Below are positions 35,361 to 44,230 of a stretch of DNA of 64,000 nucleotides, piece after piece (position 1 is the stretch's first letter; every line of letters begins with the position of its first letter). The notes under the pieces are model-generated. The model was not told where the DNA came from, searched no databases, and saw only the letters and a program-made list of their open reading frames with translations. The translations under genes were made by a program, and so were the position numbers. Origin of the DNA: an uncultured Bacteroidales bacterium (GTDB lineage: Bacteria; Bacteroidota; Bacteroidia; Bacteroidales; FEN-979); assembly GCA_903887775.1 (NCBI GenBank), contig CAISRB010000018.1, positions 1 through 64,000 on the forward strand, in the 5' to 3' direction.

Positions 35361-36686
35361 TCACAACATCACGATCCGGAATATTCTTAAGGTTTTCGAA
35401 GTAATCCTGAACCTCTGGTCTATGCGCAGGCCGATCACCCATGCAATTTTTCCTGAACTGCATAGGACCCGGGTGTTTTCTTTATCCGGAAGGGATATCT
35501 TTTCGTTGATAAGCAAGTCGCTCACTTTTTTCTTTCCATTCATACCAAATGGATGAAAGCTGTCGCCTGGCTGCCACTTTCTGATCTCCAGGGGGAATGT
35601 CAGTTTATCAAAGTCAAGACTGGCATACTCCTTTCCGGCGGGAAGGATTGTGTCTTTCCTGTTTTCCAGAACAGAGAGTCTGAGTTTCACCGGACTCAAA
35701 ATGCTCTTTGTTCTCTCTGATATCAACCTGACAGTTGCATCCTTCCTGCATTGAACCGGCTGTATTATCATTGAATCCCGGTCCTTTACGGCACGATGTG
35801 TAGGGGATAAAAATGTCGTTCCGCTTTTCCCGTCTAAGTTTGCCAGGATATCGGCAACAACGCTTGAGTTAAACCCAAAGTAAGAAAAAATCTCCCATGC
35901 GTAGAGTTCGCAGGGGGAAGTGTTTTTCAAGGCATTGATATCAATGATGGTTTTTCCATTTTGCTTTTTTACAATGCTGCCGGTCTTCCTTTTAATTTCC
36001 TTTTCACCGATCTCCTGCCATGCTTTCAGGATCTTTATTTCAGAAGTGATTGTTTTCTTGAAATCAGGATTGAGTTCCTCAAGTTGCGGGATTATTTTCC
36101 GGCGGATCTTATTCCGGATGTACTTATCTTCAAGGTTCGAGCTGTCCTGCATGAAACTGATATGATATTCTTTCGCATAGTTTTCAATATCTTTTCTGAA
36201 TGCAAACAGCATAGGTCTTATAATATAACCCTGTTTACGAAGGATACCGTGCAAACCGGAGATCCCGGTTCCACGGATAAGGTTTATCATAAAAGTTTCA
36301 ACCTGGTCGTCAAGATGGTGGGCTGTTGCAATACAATCAAATTTCCCGGATGATCTTAACTCTTCAAACCAGGTGTATCTAAGGTCCCTTGCTGCCATCT
36401 GGACTGATATCTTCCGCTCCACGGCATATTCAGCTGTCTTAAACTGCTTTGTATAAAAGGGAACTTTAAACTTCTTAGCAAGAATTCTGGTAAAATCTTC
36501 CTCGGCATCGCTTTCTTTTCCTCTCAAACCAAAGTTGCAATGTGCGATCCCGAATGTATAACCTGCTTTGTAAAACAGATCGGTCATAACGACCGAGTCG
36601 ATCCCGCCCGAAACTGCAAGCAGTATTCTGTCAGTTTTCAGTAACAGCTTGTTTTTCTTGATAAAGGATTCAAAAAGACGGATCAT
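35361..36686 (-). CDS. tilS: tRNA(Ile)-lysidine synthetase
   Basis: A 441-residue enzyme that converts C34 of tRNA-Ile(CAU) to lysidine. The PP-loop ATP pyrophosphatase motif ILLAVSGGIDSVVM is at residues 21-34. It is followed by CNFGLRGKESDAEEDFTR and TAHHLDDQVETFMINLIRGTG, both typical of TilS, and by the basic C-terminal TilS domain (RKWQPGDSFHPFGMNGKKKV SDLL region, about 370-430). Length and motif order are normal. It lies 60 bp downstream of the YCF48-repeat gene. Confidence 0.97.
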   Translation of the reverse strand: MIRLFESFIKKNKLLLKTDRILLAVSGGIDSVVMTDLFYKAGYTFGIAHCNFGLRGKESDAEEDFTRILAKKFKVPFYTKQFKTAEYAVERKISVQMAARDLRYTWFEELRSSGKFDCIATAHHLDDQVETFMINLIRGTGISGLHGILRKQGYIIRPMLFAFRKDIENYAKEYHISFMQDSSNLEDKYIRNKIRRKIIPQLEELNPDFKKTITSEIKILKAWQEIGEKEIKRKTGSIVKKQNGKTIIDINALKNTSPCELYAWEIFSYFGFNSSVVADILANLDGKSGTTFLSPTHRAVKDRDSMIIQPVQCRKDATVRLISERTKSILSPVKLRLSVLENRKDTILPAGKEYASLDFDKLTFPLEIRKWQPGDSFHPFGMNGKKKVSDLLINEKISLPDKENTRVLCSSGKIAWVIGLRIDQRFRITSKTLRIFRIVML

Positions 36687-36746
36687 TGCCAGCCAGTAAT
36701 GTACTCAGTGGTGTGACGCATAAGGCAAATTTACGGCAATAAATAC

Positions 36747-38819
36747 TTATTCCCTGATAAACTTCCCGCAACCGGCCAACCCGTTTTGATTCACTTCAAT
36801 CATATACAGGCCAGCGGGTAAGGGGTTGATGTTTATTAAAATTTTGCTGCTGTAAATGAGTTGTTTAAGCATCAACTGGCCCATCATGTTGTATATACAT
36901 ACAGTGCAGCTTTCAGGCGGGAGAGTCAAAGATCCCTGAATTTCAACAGTAATATGGTCTTTTGCCGGATCAGGAAAGATGTTAAAAACAATCTTTGGTT
37001 TTTGTTCTTCTATTCCTACTCCACCGTTGATGGTTTTCATGATGCTCCCGTTGTTCCCCGCAATATATCCGGTCTTATCATCGGTGAAGAACACATAGTG
37101 GAAATCGACGCTTGTTTTTAATACCAGGTTAAACCAGCTTGCTCCGCCATCAGTCGATTTAAGAAGAGTTCCATTGGTCCCCGTGATGAAACCTGTATTT
37201 TCAGAAGGGAAGCAAATTGAAAAAAGATCATTGCTGGTGACCGCAGTGACCTGGGTCCAGGTTGCTCCACCATCAGGTGTAGTCAGGATCAATCCGTTGG
37301 TCCCGATTACGAAGCCTGTGTCGGCATTTCTGAAGACTACCGATAACAGGGCATTAGTAAAGCCTGAAGTGAGGTTCTCCCAGTTTAATCCGCCGTCGGT
37401 GCTTTCCATAATTGAACCGCCGGCCCCGACTGCATATCCAGTATTCGGATCTGTAAAAAAGCAGGAATTAAAGGAAGTCGTATAACCTCCTGTATATGAT
37501 GCGGTCCAGTTTGCCCCTGCGTCGGTCGTTTTAAGGATTGTGCCTCCGCTTCCAAGGGCGAATCCGTCGTTGGCATCGATGAAATAAACTGAGTTCAGGT
37601 CATAGGATGTTCCTGAACTGAGGGTGTCCCAGGCAGCACCTCCAGCATATGTTTTTATAATTGTTCCTTTTCTGCCAACGGCATAACCAACATCCTGGCT
37701 TGTAAAGCAAACAGATTTCAGATCAGAATCAGTGCCTGAATTCATCACTGACCAGGTAGCTCCTGCATCGGATGATTTCAGAATGGTACCGGAAGAACCA
37801 GCCAGTACAATAGCACCGGTTGCAAGGAAATCCCCTGAAAAAAGATTCCCCGTCGCTATTGATGTCTGACAAGTCCATATGGTACCCCCGTCAGTGGTTT
37901 TCAAAATTGTTCCAAGATCCCCCACCGAGAAGCCCGTATCAGGCCCGGTAAAGACTGTTGACAGAAGGAGGTTTGAATATCCTGTATTCAGAAGGTTCCA
38001 GGTTGTTCCGGCATTGGTGGTTTTAAGTATGCCCCCGAACCCGGTAACATACCCTGAGTTGTCGCTGGTAAACCAAACCGACATGGGGAGAAAGCTCAGC
38101 CCCCAGGTCTGCATTTCCCAGTTTGCTCCTCCATTTATGGTTTTCAGGATTATCCCGTCGGAATCAAGAGGATAGCTTCCGCCAACGGCGTAGCCCGTAA
38201 GAGAATCTGTGAAGTAAACCGAATTCAGGTTCACCACATTGCCTGTAACCTGCTTATTCCAGCTTTGCCCGCCATTACCGGTCTTCAGGATGACGCCATA
38301 GTCTCCGGTAACAAAAGCTGTGTTGTTATCAAGAAAAAACAGGGTATTCAGTTTTTCGGTGACCCCTGATGCCAGTATTTGCCAATGGCTCCCTCCATCA
38401 ATTGTTTTAATGATCAAGCCAAAGTCGCCAACGGCGTACCCGGTATCGGTATTGAGAAACAGCACTGCGTTAAGGTTTTTGTGGATGTCGGTTGAGAGAA
38501 CTGTCCAGTCGGTTCCGCCATTTACAGTTTTTACTATTGTCCCGTACATACCAACCGCAAATCCTTCAGCCGGGCCGGAAAATGAAACAGAAAACAGGTT
38601 GAAGGCGTTAAGCTGGGGCAGGTTTGTCCATGTGCTCCCCCCATCAACGGTTTTCACAATGACCCCGTTATTCCCGACCGCAAAACCGGTATCAGGGTCG
38701 GTGAAGGTAACAGAGTTCAGTGTATTTGCCTGGGGTTTAGGATTAAGCCATTGCCAGTCCTGGGCTTCTGCCTGTTGCAAAACAAAGAGCAGGGAAAGCA
38801 GAAAAAAAAATTGTTTCAT
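36747..38819 (-). CDS. YCF48/BNR-repeat protein with T9SS sorting domain
   Basis: A 690-residue secreted protein: signal peptide (FFFLLSLLFVLQQAEAQ), then fourteen repeats of about 43 residues with the pattern TGFAVGxxGxIxKTxDGGxxW. These would fold as one or two beta propellers like the photosystem II factor YCF48 and BNR proteins. The C-terminal ~75 residues are a type A Por sorting domain whose first box reads FNIFPDPAKDHITVEI (PDP instead of the usual PNP), followed by IYNMMGQLML and PLPAGLYMIEV. Probably displayed on the cell surface; the binding partner is unknown. Only 11 bp separate it from the upstream oxidoreductase beta gene. Confidence 0.92.
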   Translation of the reverse strand: MKQFFFLLSLLFVLQQAEAQDWQWLNPKPQANTLNSVTFTDPDTGFAVGNNGVIVKTVDGGSTWTNLPQLNAFNLFSVSFSGPAEGFAVGMYGTIVKTVNGGTDWTVLSTDIHKNLNAVLFLNTDTGYAVGDFGLIIKTIDGGSHWQILASGVTEKLNTLFFLDNNTAFVTGDYGVILKTGNGGQSWNKQVTGNVVNLNSVYFTDSLTGYAVGGSYPLDSDGIILKTINGGANWEMQTWGLSFLPMSVWFTSDNSGYVTGFGGILKTTNAGTTWNLLNTGYSNLLLSTVFTGPDTGFSVGDLGTILKTTDGGTIWTCQTSIATGNLFSGDFLATGAIVLAGSSGTILKSSDAGATWSVMNSGTDSDLKSVCFTSQDVGYAVGRKGTIIKTYAGGAAWDTLSSGTSYDLNSVYFIDANDGFALGSGGTILKTTDAGANWTASYTGGYTTSFNSCFFTDPNTGYAVGAGGSIMESTDGGLNWENLTSGFTNALLSVVFRNADTGFVIGTNGLILTTPDGGATWTQVTAVTSNDLFSICFPSENTGFITGTNGTLLKSTDGGASWFNLVLKTSVDFHYVFFTDDKTGYIAGNNGSIMKTINGGVGIEEQKPKIVFNIFPDPAKDHITVEIQGSLTLPPESCTVCIYNMMGQLMLKQLIYSSKILININPLPAGLYMIEVNQNGLAGCGKFIRE

Positions 38820-38830
38820 TGGTCAGATTT

Positions 38831-39871
38831 TTATTTGATGTCCCAGACATCCCCGCTGTTCAGCAGATCGTCAACATTCCTGATCTTCGTATTTTCCTTC
38901 GCATATTTGATCTGTTCTTCCACCATGTCGTCATAAGTGGGGAACATAGCTGAACGGATCACGCCAAAGACCATCGGGAAATGAGGCGGTGCAAGCTTCG
39001 CCAGCATAAGGTGGATACCCGGATCCTGGTTGTAGGCATCATGAACGAGGATGTCATCCGCAGTCACGCCATTTTTACCAATTTCAGCGACTTCAAGCAT
39101 AGTATCTTTGAGGATCAGGCCCTTATCATTGTTTTTGCCCCAGGTCATGGGCTGGCCGTTTTTGACCATAAGCATATTCTCGTCCTTGCTTTCCTTCCCG
39201 ATCACATCATTATGGGCTTTGTCGGCAAAGATGATGCAGTTCTGCATGATTTCGATGATGGAAGTGCCATCGTGTTTGGCAGCCTCGAACATAGCCTCGG
39301 TCATCATACTGATATTGTTATCCGGAACTCTTGCGAAGAAGGTGCCCTGGGCGCCCATAACGAGTTCACCGATGTTGAAAGGATGTTCAATGGTCCCCTG
39401 GGGAGAAGTCTTCGTGACCTTGCCCATCGGGGTCGTGGGGGAATACTGTCCCTTCGTGAGTCCGTAGATCTGGTTGTTGAACAGAAGTATATTAATATCT
39501 ACATTTCTGCGGATGACATGTATGAAATGGTTTCCGCCGATTGCCAGGGAGTCACCGTCGCCGGTGGCCATCCAGACGCTGAGCCTGGGGTTTGCTATTT
39601 TCACGCCGGTGGAAATGGCGGCTGCACGACCGTGGATGCCATGAATACCGTAAGTGTTCACATAGTATGGGAAACGTGACGAACAACCGATGCCGGAGAT
39701 CATACAAAAGTTTTCCTTGCGGTAGCCGATCTTCGGGAAGACCCTTTCGACGGCTGCAAGAATGGCATGAGCGCCGCAACCGGGGCACCATTTTACCATC
39801 TGGTCACTTTCAAAATCGGTTTTGGATAACTGAACGGTAGAACGTTCTATGGTTGTATTTACAAAGTCCAT
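38831..39871 (-). CDS. 2-oxoacid:ferredoxin oxidoreductase, beta subunit
   Basis: A 346-residue thiamine-diphosphate subunit. The N-terminal cluster/ThDP segment is MVKWCPGCGAHAILAAVER, and the ThDP motif is WMATGDGDSLAIGGNHFIH ... NNQIYGLTKGQYSPTTP. With the alpha subunit it cleaves a 2-oxoacid to acyl-CoA, CO2 and reduced ferredoxin. The GLTKGQ-SPTTP layout matches the 2-oxoglutarate type of two-subunit enzymes, but substrate choice is uncertain. It begins 1 bp after the alpha stop. Confidence 0.93.
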   Translation of the reverse strand: MDFVNTTIERSTVQLSKTDFESDQMVKWCPGCGAHAILAAVERVFPKIGYRKENFCMISGIGCSSRFPYYVNTYGIHGIHGRAAAISTGVKIANPRLSVWMATGDGDSLAIGGNHFIHVIRRNVDINILLFNNQIYGLTKGQYSPTTPMGKVTKTSPQGTIEHPFNIGELVMGAQGTFFARVPDNNISMMTEAMFEAAKHDGTSIIEIMQNCIIFADKAHNDVIGKESKDENMLMVKNGQPMTWGKNNDKGLILKDTMLEVAEIGKNGVTADDILVHDAYNQDPGIHLMLAKLAPPHFPMVFGVIRSAMFPTYDDMVEEQIKYAKENTKIRNVDDLLNSGDVWDIK

Positions 39872-39872
39872 A

Positions 39873-41723
39873 TTATTTTTCCTCCAGGATTTGGTTGAAT
39901 TTATTGGTTAACTCATTGATCATGAAAGGCAGGCCCTGAACCTTATTGAACTGTTGGAAGTTCGGCATCGGGAATTTCATCTTCAGGTAGTTCACGAACT
40001 GTCCGCTGTTGAGTTCGCAGACAAGGATCTTTTTAAAGCCTTTCAGGACTTTCTCGGTATTTTTGGGGAGAGGACTGATATAATGGAAATGGGCATGGCT
40101 AATGCTTTTGCCTTCAGCCTGTGCCTGTTTCACGGCAGAATGCACAGCTCCGTATGTTCCACCCCAGCTTACAACCAGCAGTTCACCTTTTTTATTGCCG
40201 TCGATTTCCTGATCAGGAATGAAATCTGCAATTTTGTCAACTTTGGCAGCACGAAGGTCTATCATGACCTGGTGATTCATGGGATCCATCGATACCACAC
40301 CGGTGATATTCTCTTTTTCAAGTCCGCCAATCCGGTGGCGGAGGCCTTCGGTACCGGGAATTGCCCATTGGCGTACTAATGTTTCCGCATTCCGCTTATA
40401 AGGCAGGTAATTCTTGTCATTGGCTTCGGCGATCGGAGGTATGATCGGAGGCATATCTGCCATTCTCGGGATACGGAAGAGAGCTGATCCGAAACCCAGG
40501 TATCCGTCGGTGAGAAGGATCGCAGGGGTCATATGCTCCATCGATAATTTAGCTGCTGTATATGCATAGTAGAAGCAGTTGTCGGCAGTTGAAGCAGCAA
40601 TAACAATGACAGGACCGTCGCCATTTCTTCCGAAAAGAGCCTGAAGCAGGTCAGACTGTTCCGATTTCGTGGGAAGGCCGGTTGATGGTCCTCCGCGCTG
40701 AACGTCGACGATAACCAGGGGGAGTTCGGTCATTACGGCAAGCCCGATGGCTTCGCTTTTCAGGGAGAGGCCAGGGCCTGAAGTTGTTGTACATGCGAGG
40801 GACCCTGTATAGGAAGCGCCTATTGCCGAGCAGATGCCGGCAATTTCATCTTCAGCCTGGAATACTTTTGCACCAAGGGATTTATGTTTTGCAAGTTCCA
40901 TGAGGATCTCGGTAGCCGGGGTAATAGGGTAGGAGCCAAGGAAAAGAGGTCTGCCCGATTTTTCGGATGCAGCAAGAAGTCCCCAGGCCGTTGCAATGTT
41001 CCCTGTGATATTGCGGTAACGTCCTTTTGGCATTTTGGCTGCTCCGACCTGGATTACAGATTCAAGAGCTTCAACAGTATCGGCATAATTGTAGCCTGCC
41101 TGGATTACGACTTTATTGATCTCCACGACTTTCGGATTCTTTTTGAAACGTTCTTCAAAATAATTGAAGGCCATTTTCAGGTCACGGTTAAAAATAAAGT
41201 AGAGGATACCGAGGGCAAACATATTTTTCGAACGTTCGGCTGTTTTGTTGTCAATACCGAGTTCTTTCAGGCTTTCCTTTGTCATAGTTGTGATAGGAGC
41301 CTTGATCATATTGAACGACTCGAGGCTGTGGTCGGTGAGAGGATTCTGCTTGTAACCGGCTTTTTCTATCGCTTTATCTTCGAAAGCATCGGTATCGACC
41401 AGGATGGTAGCGCCCTTCTTCGCCCATTTAAGGTTTGCTTTGAGGGAGGCGGGGTTCATCGAGACGAGGACATCCACCATATCACCTGTGGTAAAGATCT
41501 TTTCTGAGCCCATATGGACCTGGAAACCGGAAACGCCGGCAACGGTGTTCTGAGGTGCTCTGATCTCGGCTGGGAAATCAGGAAAAGTGGCGAGGTCATT
41601 CCCTGCCAGGGCAGCAGAGTCGGAAAAAACCGAACCGGAAAGTTGCATCCCGTCGCCGGAATCGCCGACGAACTTCACAACTACGCTTTCCTTTTCAACA
41701 ATTTGTCTTTTAGTGTGCGGCAT
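39873..41723 (-). CDS. 2-oxoacid:ferredoxin oxidoreductase, fused gamma-alpha subunit
   Basis: A 616-residue fusion. The gamma domain occupies about 1-195 (VVKFVGDSGDGMQLSGSVF, DFPAEIRAPQNT, DMVDVLVSMNPASL). The alpha (pyrimidine-binding) domain follows (GSYPITPATEILMELAKH, FQAEDEIAGICSAIGASYTG, TTSGPGLSLKSEAIGLA). Domain III ends the chain (LVVSWGGTYGAVHSAV, ELNSGQFVNYLK). This is the compact layout found in many Bacteroidota and archaea; the four-subunit version of the same chemistry is encoded at 51.0-53.8 kb. Confidence 0.94.
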   Translation of the reverse strand: MPHTKRQIVEKESVVVKFVGDSGDGMQLSGSVFSDSAALAGNDLATFPDFPAEIRAPQNTVAGVSGFQVHMGSEKIFTTGDMVDVLVSMNPASLKANLKWAKKGATILVDTDAFEDKAIEKAGYKQNPLTDHSLESFNMIKAPITTMTKESLKELGIDNKTAERSKNMFALGILYFIFNRDLKMAFNYFEERFKKNPKVVEINKVVIQAGYNYADTVEALESVIQVGAAKMPKGRYRNITGNIATAWGLLAASEKSGRPLFLGSYPITPATEILMELAKHKSLGAKVFQAEDEIAGICSAIGASYTGSLACTTTSGPGLSLKSEAIGLAVMTELPLVIVDVQRGGPSTGLPTKSEQSDLLQALFGRNGDGPVIVIAASTADNCFYYAYTAAKLSMEHMTPAILLTDGYLGFGSALFRIPRMADMPPIIPPIAEANDKNYLPYKRNAETLVRQWAIPGTEGLRHRIGGLEKENITGVVSMDPMNHQVMIDLRAAKVDKIADFIPDQEIDGNKKGELLVVSWGGTYGAVHSAVKQAQAEGKSISHAHFHYISPLPKNTEKVLKGFKKILVCELNSGQFVNYLKMKFPMPNFQQFNKVQGLPFMINELTNKFNQILEEK

Positions 41724-41746
41724 CGTTATGTGTTTTTTATAGCCTG

Positions 41747-41754
41747 CAAAGTTA
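41747..41754 (-). promoter_or_regulatory. -7 promoter box for the two-subunit oxidoreductase
   Basis: TAACTTTG on the minus strand is an exact TAnnTTTG box 24 bp upstream of the alpha start at 41723. The -33 region is occupied by the word repeat at 41761-41808 and no TTTG is seen at the right spacing. Confidence 0.5.
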
Positions 41755-41760
41755 AGAAAA

Positions 41761-41808
41761 AATAGCGAAGCAGCGAGGTGGTGAAGTAGCGAAATGTGGG
41801 TAGCGAGT
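41761..41808. repeat. Degenerate 8-nt word repeat (agcgaag/agcgagg)
   Basis: Units like tagcgaag, cagcgagg, tggtgaag and tagcgaaa follow each other directly upstream of the oxidoreductase alpha gene. It is the same word family as at 21.4 and 48.8 kb. Confidence 0.7.
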
Positions 41809-41828
41809 ATTTTGCATAAGCGGTATCA

Positions 41829-41902
41829 GGTGCAAGGACCCTTCACAGGGCTTTAGGCCCGCTTACCCGGGCGCGACGGAGACACCTTAGCCGCGGTGCA
41901 AA
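41829..41902. other. GC-rich foldable intergenic stretch
   Basis: In the 306-bp gap 41724-42029 a GC-rich segment could form short hairpins: CCCT-TCAC-AGGG (41839-41850), GGGC-TTTAG-GCCC (41848-41860), CCCGGG (41866-41871) and CACC...GGTG near 41883-41898. Similar GGTGCAA words flank it. It may be a small structured RNA or an old repeat; nothing more specific is visible. Confidence 0.3.
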
Positions 41903-41962
41903 TATGCGAACGGATTGTTAATAAATTCACATTCGAATCAATTCAGGTTTGTTAAAAATGTT

Positions 41963-41970
41963 TATCTTTG
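41963..41970 (+). promoter_or_regulatory. -7 promoter box for the ferredoxin gene
   Basis: TATCTTTG is an exact TAnnTTTG box, 59 bp upstream of the ferredoxin ATG. The nearest TTTG lies only 11 nt upstream, too close for a -33 box, so the upstream element is unclear. Confidence 0.5.
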
Positions 41971-42029
41971 CAGAGGAAACTTAGTTAATAACCAGGCCTG
42001 TTATTTTACAGGCATAAATTCAATAAGTC

Positions 42030-42197
42030 ATGGCTTACAAGATTAATGAAGATTGCACAGCTTGTGGAACCTGCATCGATGAATGCCCTGTTGAAGCAAT
42101 TTCCGAAGGTGATATCTATAAGATTAACCCCGAAACCTGCACCGACTGCGGAGCATGCGCAGATGTGTGCCCTGTAGAAGCAATTCATCCTGAATAA
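42030..42197 (+). CDS. 2[4Fe-4S] ferredoxin
   Basis: A 55-residue clostridial-type ferredoxin starting MAYKINEDC. It has two CxxCxxCxxxCP cluster motifs: CTACGTCIDECP (cysteines 9, 12, 15 and 19) and CTDCGACADVCP (37, 40, 43 and 47). It is a soluble low-potential electron carrier and a likely acceptor for the 2-oxoacid oxidoreductases encoded divergently upstream and again at 51-54 kb. It has its own promoter and is followed by a strong hairpin, so it is a single-gene unit. Confidence 0.95.
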   Translation: MAYKINEDCTACGTCIDECPVEAISEGDIYKINPETCTDCGACADVCPVEAIHPE

Positions 42198-42210
42198 GAA
42201 ACGCAGGATT

Positions 42211-42256
42211 TAAACATTACGGGCGGCTCAATGTATTGAGCCGCCCGTAATGTTTA
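42211..42256. terminator. 22-bp perfect inverted repeat, bidirectional terminator
   Basis: The arms 42211-42232 and 42235-42256 are perfectly complementary over 22 bp with only GT between them. The hairpin follows the ferredoxin stop and contains the TAA of the converging lpxH-like gene (42254-42256). The arms end in A/T runs as in intrinsic terminators, but the stem is unusually long and perfect. Confidence 0.8.
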
Positions 42257-43015
42257 TGCCCCGAATTCTTTCAGGGCCAGTTTTTCCCCGTCAAATACAG
42301 CAAACGTGAAGTGCGTGAGCCAGTCTCCCAGCACAACCTGCGTGGCTTTTTGAGATAAACGTGTTTCTACCGGATAATGGTAGTGACCGTAAATCAGGTA
42401 ATCGAGTCCGGGATTCTGTTTAATCAGTTCTTCCGAATGAAAAAGGATCCTTTCATTGATCAGCCTGAGATTCCTTTCTTCTTCCTTCTTTTCCTTCTGC
42501 AACGCAGCGTAACGGCTTTTTCTCGACCAGAACAATGCCATGCTGATCCCCAGGTCGGGATGGATAAGCCTGAAGAGCCACTGGTTAAGCGGACTGGCAA
42601 AAACCTTTTTGATAAACTTGTACCCATGGTCGCCGGGACCAAGTCCATCGCCATGTGCCAGGTAAAAATTCCTGCCGTTGAATGTTCTGAATTCCGGTTC
42701 CCGGTGGAGTTGTAACCCAATTTCTTCCTGAAGGTACGATAAAGCCCACATATCATGGTTCCCCCTGAACAGATGGACAGGGATTCCTGTGTCGGCAATT
42801 TCGGCAAGCATCCCCAGCATGCGGGTGTAACCCCTTGGAACTACTGTTTTATATTCAAACCAGAAATCGAAAAGATCACCCATCAGGAAGATCTCTTCAG
42901 CATCCTCCCTTACTTTGACAAGCCATTGAACAAGCTTTTTTTCCCGTTCAAGGCTTTGCTTATGATCGGGTATTCCAAGGTGAAAATCCGATGCGAAGTA
43001 TATCTTTCCTTTCAT
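42254..43015 (-). CDS. lpxH: UDP-2,3-diacylglucosamine diphosphatase (LpxH-like)
   Basis: A 253-residue calcineurin-like metallophosphoesterase of the lipid A pathway, which hydrolyses UDP-2,3-diacylglucosamine to lipid X. The metal-ligand blocks are in order: ASDFHLG, FLMGDLFDFWFEY, FRGNHDMWAL, AHGDGLGPGD and YGHYHYPVE. Length fits LpxH and the GDLFDFWFE block is typical. Its stop codon lies in the bidirectional hairpin. It is the last gene of the minus-strand group that starts with the toxin-antitoxin pair or mnmD. Confidence 0.9.
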   Translation of the reverse strand: MKGKIYFASDFHLGIPDHKQSLEREKKLVQWLVKVREDAEEIFLMGDLFDFWFEYKTVVPRGYTRMLGMLAEIADTGIPVHLFRGNHDMWALSYLQEEIGLQLHREPEFRTFNGRNFYLAHGDGLGPGDHGYKFIKKVFASPLNQWLFRLIHPDLGISMALFWSRKSRYAALQKEKKEEERNLRLINERILFHSEELIKQNPGLDYLIYGHYHYPVETRLSQKATQVVLGDWLTHFTFAVFDGEKLALKEFGA

Positions 43016-43040
43016 AGTATGAAGGCAAATATCGGAAATT

Positions 43041-43784
43041 TTATTCGGAATGTTGTTTCATGGCATTTATGGCCCTTTCCTGTATTATCCTTTCGTGATG
43101 AAACAAGGCATGCTTATTCCCGGGAAAGGCTTTGTTAAGTGAACTGTCGAGCCTGATAAAGTAAACGGAATCATTTTTATATATAAGCAAAGGATTTACA
43201 CCTAACCCCTGATTCAATACCAGCAGGGAGGTGAGGCTGTTCGGATGCCGTGTGATGTAATCAGTCTCAAGCTTCTTTTGCCCCTCCCAAACGGGTCTGA
43301 GAGATTCATCCAGTTTGTTGCTGAGAACGGCAAAATCAGGATCTTCCTGGTGGGTCATCAGCACATTCTCGAGCGAATCATAGATGATCCTGTTTTCATT
43401 TGTGCTGATAAAAAATCCCGACAGGGCCAGGCTGTTATCGGATCCACTGATTACCACATCTGATGGAAAGGATTTGCAGGATCCCGGGATTTTCACGAAA
43501 CTGCCGGGCATGACCTCAAGTACGAGAGGGGAATGCCGTGGCAGGCTTAAAAGATAAAGTCCTGCTTCTTGTAATTGCAGCGTAAAGGAAAATACTCCCG
43601 TTGTATCAAGAGTGAGTGAATCCAGGGTTGTTGAATTTTGGACCCCCAGTTCCTGCAACATTAGCAATTGCCCTGAGGCATTTGTAATCGTTCCGCTTAT
43701 ATTCGTATTGCCTTTCTTCTTTTCAGAGCATGAACTGCTTATCAGCAACGAGATCAGCAAAACACTAATTAATAACCTGTTCAT
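43041..43784 (-). CDS. DUF4369 lipoprotein
   Basis: A 247-residue lipoprotein (signal NRLLISVLLISLLISSSC) with the DUF4369 beta domain at about 28-130 (ISGTITNASGQLLMLQEL, DTTGVFSFTLQL, GLYLLSLP). In many relatives this domain is followed by a thioredoxin-like domain; here the helical C-terminal half has no CxxC and ends soon after, so it lacks the redox part. Function unknown. Its start overlaps the NUDIX gene stop by 4 bp. Confidence 0.85.
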   Translation of the reverse strand: MNRLLISVLLISLLISSSCSEKKKGNTNISGTITNASGQLLMLQELGVQNSTTLDSLTLDTTGVFSFTLQLQEAGLYLLSLPRHSPLVLEVMPGSFVKIPGSCKSFPSDVVISGSDNSLALSGFFISTNENRIIYDSLENVLMTHQEDPDFAVLSNKLDESLRPVWEGQKKLETDYITRHPNSLTSLLVLNQGLGVNPLLIYKNDSVYFIRLDSSLNKAFPGNKHALFHHERIIQERAINAMKQHSE

Positions 43785-44230
43785 CTCAATTCCGTTTTGA
43801 TCTTCTCAATAATATACCTGTCTACAGGAAATGTGAAATCCTCCTTTTTCAGCTCATTTATCTTCATCCACCTGAAACTTTGAGCCCCGTCAACGGCAGG
43901 AATGTCATACAATTTCCCGGTCGTTTTGAAAGGATAAGGCTTATCAATATGCAAGCTGTAGTATACATTGAACAGTTGCATATTCTTTGGTAACAGGGTA
44001 GTTGGCTGGTAAAAATCTGTTGTATAGAAATGTGATATATGATTGATTTCCGAGTTCAATTCCTCCCTGAACTCCCTTCGGAGGCAGTCAATGGCTCCTT
44101 CCCCGAACTCAAGGGCCCCTCCGGGGAATTTCGTCATGAACATGCCGAGACGGAATTCGTCGGTGACAAGGATATAGCCATCCACCGGAAAAAGACCGTA
44201 AATTCTTATATTAAAATGATTTTCACTCAT
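43781..44230 (-). CDS. NUDIX hydrolase
   Basis: A 149-residue protein with the Nudix box starting GGALEFGEGAIDCLRREFRE and continuing EEL, which matches the G-x5-E-x7-REUxEE pattern. The N-terminal strand IRIYGLFPVDGYILVTDE and the C-terminal FRWMKINELKKEDFTFP fit a single-domain Nudix fold. It would remove a nucleoside or similar diphosphate-linked group; the substrate cannot be read. It overlaps the DUF4369 gene (4 bp) and the PIN gene (8 bp). Confidence 0.92.
   Translation of the reverse strand: MSENHFNIRIYGLFPVDGYILVTDEFRLGMFMTKFPGGALEFGEGAIDCLRREFREELNSEINHISHFYTTDFYQPTTLLPKNMQLFNVYYSLHIDKPYPFKTTGKLYDIPAVDGAQSFRWMKINELKKEDFTFPVDRYIIEKIKTELR

Noticed and set aside
41829..41902. Integron attC site or a tRNA-like structure
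   Set aside because: No attC core sites (GTTRRRY) and no cloverleaf; only short local hairpins.
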